Program-made: the position numbers and the translations under genes
Origin: CAVTWD01 sp963738325
GTDB lineage: Bacteria; Actinomycetota; Acidimicrobiia; Acidimicrobiales; Ilumatobacteraceae
NCBI GenBank assembly: GCA_963738325.1
Contig: CAVTWD010000015.1
Coordinates: 62,001-126,000, forward strand
Reading direction: 5' to 3'
Length of the DNA stretch: 64,000 bases
Part shown: positions 8,979-19,318 of the stretch, piece by piece
How the letters are laid out: each line of letters opens with the position of its first letter
Numbering within the stretch: position 1 is the stretch's first letter
Notes under the pieces: generated by a model
What the model was told of the DNA's origin: nothing
The model's input: only the letters and a program-made list of their open reading frames with translations
The model's database searches: none

Positions 8979-9716
8979 CTAACGCCACCAGTGGGCTGCG
9001 GTCGCAGCGCGGGCATCGACCCACGCCTGCTGTTGGACGCCCCCAGCTCGTGCAGATGACCGACCCATCGGCTGATCCACCCGAGGTGCCGCAGGTCGAG
9101 CGGACCGTTGGCGGGATCACGGGCGCACTCGGCGAGCACCACGTCGTCGCCGTGCGCGGGCCACGCGGAGATCGGCGTGCCGTGCCCCACGGCGTCGAGG
9201 TCGGAGGCCAAAGCGTCCGCCTCGCCGACGAGGCGATCGCCGGCCCGGCGCCAGGAGGCTCGGACCATCGGCTCGGTGCCCAGGGCGACGACGGCGCGCC
9301 CGGCCAGCTCGACGATGACCGCCGTCCCCACGAGCGACCCCGCTTGGTGGCGGGGGAGGTGGTGCCGCCCTCGTTCGCCGAGGTACTCGCCGAGGGTCTC
9401 GTCGGCCCGTCCTACCGCGGCATGGGCTCGGTGGCGGGCCGCGTCCTCGCCGGAAGGGCGGCCGAAGGCGCGAGCCACGGCGGCGGCGACGAACCGGCCG
9501 CTGGCGGACAGCGACGCAGCGGCCGCATCGCAGAGCTCGGCGCTCGCGCCACGGGGCCAGAACACGAGGCTGACGACGAGGCTCACGGCGACCCCCACGG
9601 CGGGGTCACCACCGCGACGCGCGCCGCCCGCCGGAGCACGACGCCGTCGGGGTCGTGGAGATGGGTGCGCCACCCGGGACGAGGCCGCCCCTGCGTTCCC
9701 CGTCGGCCGCGGCCAT
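8979..9716 (-). pseudogene. FUSC-family membrane transporter, internally deleted remnant
   Basis: FUSC/aromatic-acid exporter proteins are ~650-700-residue membrane proteins with two membrane blocks, each followed by a soluble stretch. Here an N-terminal piece (HDPDGVVLRRAARVAVVTPP) runs straight into the second-half block AVSLVVSLVFWPRGASAEL, ASGRFVAAAVARAFGR and the soluble C-terminal region ending ...GPLDLRHLGWISRWVGHL. About 400 residues expected between them are absent, and the join also changes frame near 9640; a further break near 8985 separates the coding frame from a plausible TAG at 8979. The original frame otherwise runs on into the citrate synthase gene. Either a real internal deletion or an assembly collapse explains this. 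A functional transporter is unlikely as written. Confidence 0.6.
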
Positions 9717-9786
9717 GCCCGGAGTCTGGCGCGCCGGCGCGCAACTCCCGGGACATCGCCAGCGCACGTCGCTACCGTCGGCGGGC

Positions 9787-10571
9787 ATGGGGATCCCCGT
9801 CACCGTCGTCGACGCCTTCACCGATCAGCCCTTCGCCGGCAACCCGGCGGCCGTCTGCCGCTTGCGCGAGCCGGCCCCGGAAGCGTGGATGCAACGAGTC
9901 GCCACTGAGATGAACCTCTCCGAGACCGCCTTCGTGGTGGCCGACGACGATGGGAGCTACGGCTTGCGTTGGTTCACGCCCGTCGCCGAGGTGGATCTGT
10001 GCGGCCACGCCACGTTGGCGTCGGCGTACGTCCTCGGCGGCACGCCCCGCTTCGTCACCCGCAGCGGCGTCCTCGCCTGCCGCACGGCGACCGACGGTTG
10101 GATCGAGATGGACTTCCCGGCCTTGCCCCGTCACCCATCGCCCACGACGGGTCGCTGGCGCGGGCGCTCGGCACCGACGACCTCTACACCGTGGCCCGCA
10201 GCCGCTTCGACCTGTTGGTCGAGCTCGGGTCGGGCGACGGCGTCCGGCGCCTCGAGCCCGACCTCCGAGCGCTGCGCAACCTCGAGGCTCGGGGCGTGAT
10301 CGTGACCGCGCCAGGCGACCGTCCCGGCATCGATTGCGTGAGCCGGTTGTTCGCGCCCGCCTTCGGGGTCGGCGAAGACCCCGTCACCGGCTCGGCGCAC
10401 TGCGTACTCGCCCCCTTCTGGGCCGAACGAGTAGGGCGCGCCGATCTCGTCGGTGAACAGGCTTCGGCGCGCGGCGGCATCGTCCGGATGCACCTCGAGG
10501 GCGATCGCGTGCTCCTCGGCGGGCGCGCCGTCATGGTGTGGGAGGGCACGCTGCTCGTCGAACCGTCGTGA
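9787..10571 (+). CDS. PhzF-family isomerase/epimerase (one frame break)
   Basis: Member of the PhzF/diaminopimelate-epimerase-like fold. The N-terminal lobe shows VVDAFTDQPFAGNPAAVC and NLSETAFVV with the catalytic Glu, followed by RWFTPVAEVDLCGHATLA; the C-terminal lobe shows VSRLFAPAFGVGEDPVTGSA and the ligand Gly-rich turn. Length ~261 residues is typical of the short PhzF group. The frame breaks near 10135, within a CCC/CG-rich stretch, with both halves fully collinear. PhzF relatives act on many small acids and no phenazine genes are present, so the substrate is unknown. It stands alone, 23 bp ahead of an oxidoreductase on the same strand. Confidence 0.88.
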
Positions 10572-10594
10572 GTCCGGTCCTAGAGTCGCGGGCG

Positions 10595-11609
10595 ATGACG
10601 ACGAACCGCAGGATCGTGTTGGCCCGCCGCCCGGTCGGCGCCATCGAGCGCGATGTCTTCCGGCTCGAGGCCGAGGAGCTCGCCCCGGTCAAGGAAGGGG
10701 AGGCTCGCGCTCGCGTCGTCTACGTGTCGGTCGACCCGGCCATGCGAGGCTGGCTCGACGAGGGCGACACCTACCTGCCCGCGGTGAAGATCGGCGAGGT
10801 GATGCGGGCGGTGGGCGTCGGCGAGGTGGTCGACTCGCGCAACGAGCGCTACCCGGAGGGCGCGCTCGTGAGCGGGCTGATGGGCTGGCAGGACTACGTC
10901 ACCATCGGGAAGGCCAACCCGGCGCGGCCGTTGCTGCCCGGCGTCTCGCCGCAGTCGGCCGTCGGCGTGCTCGGCCCGACCGGGCTGACCGCGTACTTCG
11001 GCCTTCTTGAGATCGGCAGGCCCCAGCCCGCGGAGACGGTGCTGGTGTCGGGCGCGGCCGGCGCCACGGGGTCGGTGGCCGGCCAGATCGCCAAGATCGT
11101 CGGTTGCCGTGTGGTGGGCGTCGCCGGCGGACCCGAGAAGTGCTCCTGGCTCGTCGACGACCTTGGCTTCGACGGCGCCATCGACTACAAGTCCGCCAAC
11201 GTCGCCCGGCGCCTCGCGGAGACCTGCCCGAACGGTGTCGACATCTTCTTCGACAACGTGGGCGGCCCGATCCTCGAGGCCGCGTTGGACGTGATCAACC
11301 TGCGTGCTCGGGTCGTGCTCTGCGGCGGCATCGCCGGCTACAACACCGCCGAGCCCCCGCCCGGCCCGCGCAACTACATGCAGCTCGTGCTCAAGCGCGG
11401 CTCGCATGGAGGGCTTCATCGTCCTCGACTTCGTCAGGCGCTTCGACGAGGCGGCCCAGCAGCTGGCGGCCTGGATGGGTGAGGGCCGGCTCAAGGAGCG
11501 CAACCAGGTGATCGAGGGCCTGGAGCGGGCGCCCGACGCGCTCTTGATGCTGTTCCGCGGCGCGAACACGGGCAAGCTGATGGTCCAGATCGGCCCCGAG
11601 CCGAGCTGA
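10595..11609 (+). CDS. NADP-dependent medium-chain oxidoreductase (zinc-free, CurA/LTB4DH-like; one frame break)
   Basis: Reduces activated C=C bonds of enones using NADPH. Visible features: VSVDPAMRGWLDEGDTY near residue 45, the nucleotide-binding VSGAAGATGSVAGQIAKIVG near 155, IDYKSANVARRLAETCPNG, and DIFFDNVGGPILEAAL followed by ARVVLCGGIAGYN, all characteristic of the leukotriene B4 12-hydroxydehydrogenase/curcumin-reductase group. The zinc ligands of alcohol dehydrogenases are lacking. The frame shifts near 11405; the second frame gives MEGFIVLDFVRRF and the family ending GANTGKLMVQIG. About 337 residues, full length. Immediately follows the PhzF-like gene on the same strand. Confidence 0.9.
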
Positions 11610-11861
11610 CTCCCGCGAGATCGGGGGCCGGTGGCGACACGTCGTTCTGGCGCGCGCAGGGCCTGCGGCGCGCCAAGTCGCCTGCCGAGGAAGTCGACCG
11701 CGCCCATCCCGTCCTCCTTCGCGAACCCTCAGCGGCGCCGGCGTCCCCTCCCGCCGGCACGGCCGGCTCGCGCGATGTTCCCGTGAAGTGGTCGCGGCCC
11801 GACGATCGCGAACGGCGCCAGGCGGTGGTGGACGATCGCCCATCCGGGCCCGTCGACCGAA

Positions 11862-12839
11862 TCAGCCGAAGACGTCGATCAGGATCTTCCCGACGTTGAC
11901 GTTGGCCTCCATGGCGCGGTGCGCCACCGCAATCTCGTCGAAGGGGTAGCGGCGGTCGATCACGGGGACGAGGGCGCCGGACTCGAACAGCGGCACCACT
12001 TCCCGGATGAAGCGTTGGCTCAGCGCGATCTTCTCTTCGAGCGGCCGGGCCCGCAGGACGGTGCCGACGAGGCGGACCCGCTTCGTGAGGAGAGCCCCCA
12101 GGTTGATCGAGGCGGCGCCCCCGCCCATGAGGCCGACCTGCACGATCGCGCCCTGTGGGGCGACGACCTCCAGGTTGCGGGCCAGCTCGTCGCCGCCGAT
12201 CACGTCGAGCACCACGTCAAAGCCCGGCGGCACCGCGGCGTGGGCGTCGTCGGCCCACGGATGGGGTGAGCGCTCGAAGACCCAGTCGGCCCCGAGGATC
12301 CGGCACGCCTCGGCCTTCGCCGCCGAGCAGGTGACGGCCACCCGGGCGCCGAGGGCTCTCGCCAGCTGGATGGCGGCGGTGCCCACCCCGCTGGCGCCGG
12401 CGTGCACGAGGGCGCGGCGGCCCGAGGTGAGGCCGCCCTGGAGCACCAACGCGTCCCAGGCGGTGAGGAACGCCTCGGGGATCGCCGCAGCATCGGCCAG
12501 AGGCACGGTCTGGGGCACCGGGATCAGCTGGCGCTCGTGGACGGCGACCCGCTCGGCGTATCCCCCGCCACTGATGATCCCCATGACGTGCGCCCCGACT
12601 TCGACCTCGCGGGCCCGTTCCCCCACCGCCACGACGGTGCCGGAGAACTCCAGGCCGGGGATCTCCAGCTCCGCGGCCGGCCCGGAGTACAGGCCCATGC
12701 GTTGCAAGACGTCGGCCCGGTTGAGCGCGGTCGCCCGGATGGCGACCAGTGCCTCCTCCGGCCCTGGGACGGGATCGGCGACGTCCTCGATCCGCAGGAC
12801 CTCGGGGCCGCCGTGGTCCCGGAGCACGACGGCGCGCAT
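11862..12839 (-). CDS. Zeta-crystallin-like NAD(P)H:quinone oxidoreductase
   Basis: Intact 325-residue medium-chain dehydrogenase/reductase of the quinone-reductase subgroup. Starts MRAVVLRDHGGPEVLRIEDV, contains ALNRADVLQRMGLY, ALVHAGASGVGTAAIQLARA (Rossmann glycine motif), VVLDVIGGDELARNL and ends AHRAMEANVNVGKILIDVF, all standard for the QOR/PIG3 family; no zinc ligands are seen. It probably transfers one or two electrons from NADPH to quinones. It is convergent with the upstream oxidoreductase; the 250-bp gap 11610-11861 shows no gene. Confidence 0.93.
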   Translation of the reverse strand: MRAVVLRDHGGPEVLRIEDVADPVPGPEEALVAIRATALNRADVLQRMGLYSGPAAELEIPGLEFSGTVVAVGERAREVEVGAHVMGIISGGGYAERVAVHERQLIPVPQTVPLADAAAIPEAFLTAWDALVLQGGLTSGRRALVHAGASGVGTAAIQLARALGARVAVTCSAAKAEACRILGADWVFERSPHPWADDAHAAVPPGFDVVLDVIGGDELARNLEVVAPQGAIVQVGLMGGGAASINLGALLTKRVRLVGTVLRARPLEEKIALSQRFIREVVPLFESGALVPVIDRRYPFDEIAVAHRAMEANVNVGKILIDVFG

Positions 12840-12947
12840 CGGGCGGCAGTCTGCCAGGCGCAGCCAACCCGGTCGATAAATCCCGCCGTGGCCCCTGGCC
12901 TGCGCTCCGACCGAGCGGCCCCGTCAGTCGTCTCCTAGAGTGGTGGC

Positions 12948-13889
12948 ATGCCCGCGTGGAGTGACGCCGACATCCCGGACCAGGCCGGGCGCGTCGTGGT
13001 GGTCACCGGGGCGACCAGCGGGCTCGGCCGCCAGACGGCGCTCGCCCTGGCCCGGCGAGGGGCAAGCGTGACGCTCGCCGTGCGAGACGCCGACCGAGGC
13101 GCGGCGGCCAAGGGCTTCATCAAGCGGGAGGTACCCGCGGCGGACGTCTCGGTCGGCCTGGTCGACCTGGCCTCCCTGGCCTCGGTGGCCGACTTCGCCG
13201 CCGAGTTCGTCGGGACGCACCCCGGCGTGGACGTGCTCGTGAACAACGCCGGGGTCATGGCCCTGCCCCGGCGCACCACCGTCGACGGCTTCGAGCTGCA
13301 GTTCGCCACCAACCATCTCGGCCACTTCGCGCTCACGGGGAGGCTGCTGCCCCTGCTGCTCGCTCGGCCCGGCGCGCGCGTGGTCACCGTGAGCAGCGGC
13401 GCCGCCCAGATGGGGCGCATGCACTTCTCCGACCTCGAGGGCGAGCGCCGCTACCAGCGCTGGATGGCCTACGCCCAGTCGAAGCTCGCCAATCTCCTCT
13501 TCGCCTTCGAGCTCGACCGTCGGGTCCGTGCCGCCGGGGTCGACCTCGTGAGCGTCGCCGCCCATCCCGGGTACGCCGCCACCAACCTCCAGGCCGTGGG
13601 TCCGAGGATGACCGGGAACATGATCGCCGAGCGCATGGCCGACTTCGGCAACCGCCTGGTCGCCCAGTCCGATGCGCAGGGCGCCCTCCCGCAGCTCTAC
13701 GCGGCGACGGCCCCCGGCGTGCAAGGCGGCGACTACTTCGGGCCCGATGGCCTCTTCGGGCTGCGCGGGGCCCCGACCAAGGTGCGGCCGCCCGGCCGAG
13801 CGCTCGATGCCGCCGCGGCCCACCTGCTCTGGGATCGCTCCGAAGAGCTGACCGAGGTTCGCTATCGGGAGCTCGACGCCTCCGCGTGA
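12948..13889 (+). CDS. Short-chain dehydrogenase/reductase (retinol-dehydrogenase-like)
   Basis: Intact 313-residue classical SDR. The cofactor motif VVVTGATSGLGRQTALALAR is at residues ~16-35, NNAG at ~101, a Ser in VVTVSSGAA, and the catalytic YAQSK near residue 180. The overall pattern (FELQFATNHLGHFALTGRLL, HPGYAATNLQ) is the retinol dehydrogenase/WWOX-like subgroup common in actinobacteria. The start ATG 12948 lacks a clear ribosome-binding site and may be leaderless. Divergent from the quinone reductase. Substrate unknown. Confidence 0.92.
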   Translation: MPAWSDADIPDQAGRVVVVTGATSGLGRQTALALARRGASVTLAVRDADRGAAAKGFIKREVPAADVSVGLVDLASLASVADFAAEFVGTHPGVDVLVNNAGVMALPRRTTVDGFELQFATNHLGHFALTGRLLPLLLARPGARVVTVSSGAAQMGRMHFSDLEGERRYQRWMAYAQSKLANLLFAFELDRRVRAAGVDLVSVAAHPGYAATNLQAVGPRMTGNMIAERMADFGNRLVAQSDAQGALPQLYAATAPGVQGGDYFGPDGLFGLRGAPTKVRPPGRALDAAAAHLLWDRSEELTEVRYRELDASA

Positions 13890-13926
13890 GCGGCCGCGCT
13901 TCTGTCCGCCACACCCCTGTCCGGAA

Positions 13927-13974
13927 GAACTTGAACCGGGGAGCGCGCTCGACGGCTCATCCCGGTTCAAGTTC
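13927..13974. terminator. Perfect 14-bp inverted repeat, bidirectional terminator
   Basis: GAACTTGAACCGGG (13927-13940) and CCCGGTTCAAGTTC (13961-13974) are exact complements; the 20-nt loop contains a second palindrome, GAGCGCGCTC. It lies between the convergent SDR and GNAT genes, and the TGA of the GNAT gene lies inside its right arm. No T-tract is present. Confidence 0.65.
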
Positions 13975-14461
13975 GCGGGGAGAGCTCCAACACGAACCCG
14001 AGCAGGCGGATGTTCGGGACGGGCAGCCAGTCGAGGTCCGGTCGGCGGACGAAGCCGAGGCGGCCGTAGAGCTCGTGGGCGCGGGTCATCCAGGGCGTCG
14101 AGTGGATCATGACCCGGGCCCGCCCCTCGCCGCGCGCCCGTTCGATGCACCAACGCACGAGCGCCCCGCCGGCCCCGCCGCCTTGACGCAGGGGATCCAC
14201 CGCGAGCATCCGGAAACCACACGCCTCCGGATCGTCGAACTCTGCGAACGCGTTCGTCTGGTCGGGCACGTACGTGACGCAACCGACGACGTCGGGGTCG
14301 AGGGCGACCGCCACCACCGCGGCCGAAGCGCGCCCGGCGACATCGACCAGCTCCCGCTCGTAGGCGGGCTCGGACACGTAGCCGGGCAGGTCGCGATAGG
14401 CCTGGAGCACGATGTTGGCGGCGCGCTCCCACTCTTCCGGACGTACCTCGCGCACGAACAC
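13967..14461 (-). CDS. GNAT-family N-acetyltransferase
   Basis: Intact 164-residue acetyl-CoA-dependent acetyltransferase. The core motif A region reads FRMLAVDPLRQGGGAGGALVR (acetyl-CoA pyrophosphate loop), followed by MIHSTPWMTRAHELYGRLGF with the motif B Tyr. The N-terminal half has VREVRPEEWERAANIVLQAY. Acceptor unknown. GTG start at 14461. The stop codon lies within the terminator stem it shares with the convergent SDR gene, and icd is transcribed divergently 60 bp away. Confidence 0.9.
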   Translation of the reverse strand: MFVREVRPEEWERAANIVLQAYRDLPGYVSEPAYERELVDVAGRASAAVVAVALDPDVVGCVTYVPDQTNAFAEFDDPEACGFRMLAVDPLRQGGGAGGALVRWCIERARGEGRARVMIHSTPWMTRAHELYGRLGFVRRPDLDWLPVPNIRLLGFVLELSPRT

Positions 14462-14521
14462 CGGACAAATCTAGGATGCCGAGGTTCTCGCAGACCGCCC
14501 CACGCCTAGGAGGCACACCCC

Positions 14522-15718
<1,197 letters not shown>

Positions 15719-15721
15719 CGG

Positions 15722-15749
15722 CCAAGGGGGGAAGGCCCCCCAGCTTTGG
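15722..15749 (+). terminator. Terminator after icd
   Basis: CCAA-GGGGGG-AAGG-CCCCCC-(AGCT)-TTGG forms a strong stem starting 4 nt after the icd stop. The remainder of the gap up to 15984 shows no gene. Confidence 0.55.
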
Positions 15750-15984
15750 ACTCGAGCGGCGGACGGTGACACCGAACCAGGCGGCTGACCGTACCGCGGA
15801 AGGCGCTCGTTCGGGTGACCCCTTCGGGAGCGGGGGAGGACCAGTCCTGCCTTCCGATCCTCCCACCCACAGAGCTCCGGTCGAGCGCGCGCATCTACCC
15901 CTGGAAAGCCCGCCGCGCAGACCGCTACACTCCGCGTTCACGTCGGCGGCGAGGCGGGCCCCGCCGGCCAGGACGGAGGCGGAG

Positions 15985-17133
15985 ATGCGCTCGTTGGCGG
16001 CTGCTGTTGCTGGCCTTTCTCTCGTCGTCGGCCTCGCCGCGCCCGCCGCGGCGGCCACGGTGAGCACTGCACCACGGGCCACGGGGGGCACCTCCGGCGG
16101 CCAGGTGAACGCCCTCGATGTGAGCGGCACGACCGCCTACGCGGGCGGGACCTTCACGTCGCTCGCCGACGCCTCGCCCGGGACGGGCACGGTCAACGCG
16201 AAGTTCCTCGCCCGCTTCAACGAGGCGACGGCTGCCGTGGACAAGACCTGGAAGCCGACACCCGCGCCAGCCAGCGCGGTGTTGTCGGTGAAGGTGGCCG
16301 GTGGCCTCGCGTGGGCTGGCGGCGCGTTCGGCGTGGCCGGTTACGACCTCACGACGGGTGCCCGCCGCGTCTCGTTCGGCTGCGGCACCGTGAAGGCGCT
16401 TGCCACCGCTGGCTCGTTGCTGTACGTGGGCGGTGCCTTCTCGACGTGCAACGGCGTGGCTCGTTCGAACCTCGCCGCCGTCGACCTCTCGCTGACGAAA
16501 CCAGCCGTCACGTCCGCCTGGAAGGTGACCGCCAACTCCGCCGTGCTCTCCCTCGACACCGACGGGACCACGTTGGCCGTGGGCGGGAAGTTCACGAAGA
16601 TCGCCGGCCAGGTGCGAGATGGTGTCGCCCTCCTGCCCGCGACCTGCGCCGGGCCCTGCGTCGTGCAGCCGCAGGACTTCGGTGCCGCGCCGGTGGACGC
16701 CGACCGCGTGAAGGCGCAAGGGCGCGCCATCGGGCTGGCGTTCGGCCGCGTGGCCGTAGCGTGGGGCTTCAGCGAGGTCAACGCCGTCTACCTGTACTCG
16801 GCGACGGACGGGTCGCTGACGATGACGCTCGAGGCCCCCAGCGGCGACATCCAGGCCGTGGCCCACGGCCACGGCACGTGGTACTTCGGCGGGCACTGGG
16901 ACTACACCTGCCCCCACGCCGTGCCGTGTGACCCGACGTTCAACGGCGAACCGGCGATGTACCTTGCCGCTTTCGACGATGCCAAGCTCACGAATCTGGC
17001 CTTCCCGTCGGCCACCAAGGTGACCTTCCCCGGCGTGCTGGCATTGGCGGTGGCGGGGACCGACGTGCTCGCGGCCGGCAAGCTCGGCCAGATCGACGGC
17101 GTCACAGTGAAGAACATCGTTCGCATCGTCTGA
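15985..17133 (+). CDS. Secreted beta-propeller-like protein of unknown function
   Basis: A 382-residue exported protein. The first ~24 residues are a Sec signal peptide (MRSLAAAVAGLSLVVGLAAP then AAAA). The mature part has repeated units of the type GTTAYAGGTFTSL, GGLAWAGGAFG, GSLLYVGGAFSTCNG and GTTLAVGGKFTKIAG at ~50-residue spacing, the pattern of DUF5122-like propeller blades. Several Cys pairs (CGTVKAL, FSTCNG, CAGPC, CPHAVPC) suggest disulfides in an extracytoplasmic protein. Start ATG 15985 has GGAGG 6 nt upstream; the same frame is open far upstream through the icd gene, which is an artefact of GC-rich sequence. A cell-surface binding or scaffold role is inferred only. Confidence 0.8.
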   Translation: MRSLAAAVAGLSLVVGLAAPAAAATVSTAPRATGGTSGGQVNALDVSGTTAYAGGTFTSLADASPGTGTVNAKFLARFNEATAAVDKTWKPTPAPASAVLSVKVAGGLAWAGGAFGVAGYDLTTGARRVSFGCGTVKALATAGSLLYVGGAFSTCNGVARSNLAAVDLSLTKPAVTSAWKVTANSAVLSLDTDGTTLAVGGKFTKIAGQVRDGVALLPATCAGPCVVQPQDFGAAPVDADRVKAQGRAIGLAFGRVAVAWGFSEVNAVYLYSATDGSLTMTLEAPSGDIQAVAHGHGTWYFGGHWDYTCPHAVPCDPTFNGEPAMYLAAFDDAKLTNLAFPSATKVTFPGVLALAVAGTDVLAAGKLGQIDGVTVKNIVRIV

Positions 17134-17156
17134 AGCGGCCCTCACGGCCCATTCCG

Positions 17157-17191
17157 CGCGGTTGAGCGGCGTCCTACGACGCTCAACCGCG
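17157..17191. terminator. 12-bp perfect hairpin between convergent genes
   Basis: CGCGGTTGAGCG (17157-17168) pairs exactly with CGCTCAACCGCG (17180-17191) around an 11-nt loop, 24 nt after the propeller-like gene and 23 nt after the minus-strand gene at 17214. Confidence 0.65.
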
Positions 17192-17213
17192 TCAGATCGC
17201 TCTCGGTGAGCTT

Positions 17214-18068
17214 CTAGGCCGGCGGCGGTGGCGGAGGGAGTGGGTCTCCTGGGCGCGCCGGCGGGGTGTCGGGCGGTGCCGGGCTCGGCGGCGGCGGCAT
17301 TTGCCCCGGTGGGACGGTGCCCGGCGGGTACGGCGCGCCCGGATAGGGAGCACCCGGGTAGGGCGCCCCGGGATACGCGTACGGGTAGCCGGGGGTGCCG
17401 TAGGGCACCTGGCCCGGCGGCAGAGGCCGGCGCTTCGCCCCGAACACGACGAGCAGGATGCCACCGACGAGGAAGACCAGGCCCACGGCCAGCAGCGCGA
17501 GCGCGACCGGGAAGATCCACGGGATCTCGATGCCGAGCCGGCCGGACACCTGGACGCTCGGCGAGCCGTCGCTGTTCATCACGACCACCTGGTAGGTGCC
17601 CGTCTTGATCTCCCAGTCGATGGTCTGCTGCCCCGAGCCCTGCGCCTTGGCCGCCCAGAAGCTCTGCTCGCCGGGCGGCGGCGGGGTCTTGGTGCCAGGG
17701 ACGGGCGTGAGCTGGTACCGGAACGGCGCGAAGCGGACGTTGTCGATGCGCTCGCGGTCGACCCCGTCGAGGTACTGCGTCACGTCGGACGCCGGACCGA
17801 TCCCGACGAAGAGCTGCTTGCCGTTGGTCGACGCGAGCTGCAGGCGGAGCTTCACGCCGGCCACGTCGTGCCCGGGTGTGTCGCCGCTCACGTCGGCCGT
17901 GGCCGAGACGAGGGCGCGACTCGTCGTGTTGATCTGCTCGGTGCCGCTCGTGAACCGGCCGTCCGGGCCGAACACGATGGCGAGCGCCGCCCCTCCGATG
18001 AGCAGAGGGAGGCACAGCACCAGGGCGATGATGCCCAGGACGATCATCCAGGTTCTGCGCTTCCCCAC
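17214..18068 (-). CDS. Two-TM membrane protein with proline-rich cytoplasmic tail
   Basis: A 284-residue protein I do not recognise beyond its topology. An N-terminal membrane segment (WMIVLGIIALVLCLPLLIGG, residues ~7-26) is followed by ~150 residues with secondary-structure-rich extracytoplasmic sequence, a second membrane segment (IFPVALALLAVGLVFLVGG, ~190-210), a basic AKRRP stop-transfer cluster, and a ~70-residue Pro/Gly/Tyr tail with tandem PGAPY units. Such Pro-rich tails resemble those of actinobacterial membrane proteins that gather partners near the membrane. ATG start at 18068 follows an AAGGAGG-type site. Function unknown. Confidence 0.75.
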   Translation of the reverse strand: MGKRRTWMIVLGIIALVLCLPLLIGGAALAIVFGPDGRFTSGTEQINTTSRALVSATADVSGDTPGHDVAGVKLRLQLASTNGKQLFVGIGPASDVTQYLDGVDRERIDNVRFAPFRYQLTPVPGTKTPPPPGEQSFWAAKAQGSGQQTIDWEIKTGTYQVVVMNSDGSPSVQVSGRLGIEIPWIFPVALALLAVGLVFLVGGILLVVFGAKRRPLPPGQVPYGTPGYPYAYPGAPYPGAPYPGAPYPPGTVPPGQMPPPPSPAPPDTPPARPGDPLPPPPPPA

Positions 18069-18199
18069 GCTCGACCTCCTTGGCGGCGATCACCTTACCG
18101 AGGGCGCACCGGAGGCTCGGGGATGACGCGCCGGTGCGGTCACCCACGCTCGCTGCTGCTCGGCGGTCGGCCGCCGCCGACTTGCCTAGCCTGCCGCCC

Positions 18200-19306
18200 A
18201 TGGACTTCGACTGGTCGCCGGCCCTCCGAGCCCTGCGGGCCGAGGCCGAGGAGGTCGCCGACCAGGCGGTCGCCAGCTACGGCAGGCACGACGACGCCTG
18301 GATCAACGGGTACTCGCGCGAGTTCTCCCGTGAGCTCGGCCGGCGGGGCTGGATCGGCATGACCTGGCCGGTGGAGGTGGGCGGAGGCGGTCACAGCGTC
18401 CTCGAGCGCTTCGTCGTCACGGAGGCCCTGATCGAACGCGGCGCGCCGATCGCGGCATCGTGGTTCGCGGACCGCCAGATGGGTCCCACCCTCATCGCCT
18501 ACGGCAGCGACGACCAGAAGCGCCGCTTCCTCCCCGGCATCCTGGCTGGCGAGACCGGCTGGTGCATCGGGATGAGCGAACCCGACTCAGGCTCGGACCT
18601 CGCCTCCCTGCGGACCCGCGCCGAGCGAGACGGCGACGAGTTCGTGATCAATGGGCACAAGACGTGGACGAGCTTCGGCGAGACCGCGGACTTCTGCTAC
18701 CTGATCTGCCGGACCTCGACCGAAGGGCCGCCCCACGCCGGCATCTCCGAGGTCATCGTGCCGCTCGACACGCCCGGCATCACCATCCGGGCCATCGAGG
18801 ACATGACGACGAACCGGCACTTCTGCGAGGTCTGGTACGAGGACGTGCGCGTGCCGGTCGCCAACATGGTGGGCACGGAGGGCGGGTCGTGGAAGCAGAC
18901 CATGCGCCAGCTCGAGCACGAGCGCGGCGGCATCGACCGGCTCGTGTCGAACCGGGCCGTGTACCTCGAGGCCCGGGCGCGGGCGGACACGTCCGATCCG
19001 CGAGTGCGCCAGGACATCGCCGCCCTCGAGTCCTCATACCGACTCGGCCGGCTGCTCGTGCTACGCGAGACGCTCGATCAGGGGCCGCGCTCGTTCTCGG
19101 CGGCCACGAAGGCGTTCTGCACCGAGCACGAGCAGCGCGTGGCGCAGTTCGCCGCCCGCAGCTTCGGCCCCGACGCGACGGTCTGGGGCCGCGTCGCGCG
19201 GGCTGCGTGCTACGCGCCGGCGTACACGATCATGGGCGGGACATCGAACGTGCTGCGCAACATCATCGGTGAGCGCGTGCTCGGACTGCCCCGGGAGCCG
19301 TCCTGA
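18200..19306 (+). CDS. Acyl-CoA dehydrogenase
   Basis: FAD-dependent alpha,beta-dehydrogenation of an acyl-CoA. Intact 368 residues with WCIGMSEPDSGSDLASLRTR (FAD/substrate loop), GHKTWTSFGETADFCYL, WYEDVRVPVANMVG, and the C-terminal TIMGGTSNVLRNIIGERVLG that contacts FAD across the dimer. The subgroup resembles steroid/bile-acid or branched acyl-CoA dehydrogenases of actinobacteria. The catalytic base (Glu in most families) cannot be placed with certainty: LEHERGG near residue 237 is one candidate. ATG 18200 was chosen as the first codon aligned with family N-termini. Confidence 0.93.
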   Translation: MDFDWSPALRALRAEAEEVADQAVASYGRHDDAWINGYSREFSRELGRRGWIGMTWPVEVGGGGHSVLERFVVTEALIERGAPIAASWFADRQMGPTLIAYGSDDQKRRFLPGILAGETGWCIGMSEPDSGSDLASLRTRAERDGDEFVINGHKTWTSFGETADFCYLICRTSTEGPPHAGISEVIVPLDTPGITIRAIEDMTTNRHFCEVWYEDVRVPVANMVGTEGGSWKQTMRQLEHERGGIDRLVSNRAVYLEARARADTSDPRVRQDIAALESSYRLGRLLVLRETLDQGPRSFSAATKAFCTEHEQRVAQFAARSFGPDATVWGRVARAACYAPAYTIMGGTSNVLRNIIGERVLGLPREPS

Positions 19307-19318
19307 CCCCGAGCTCGC

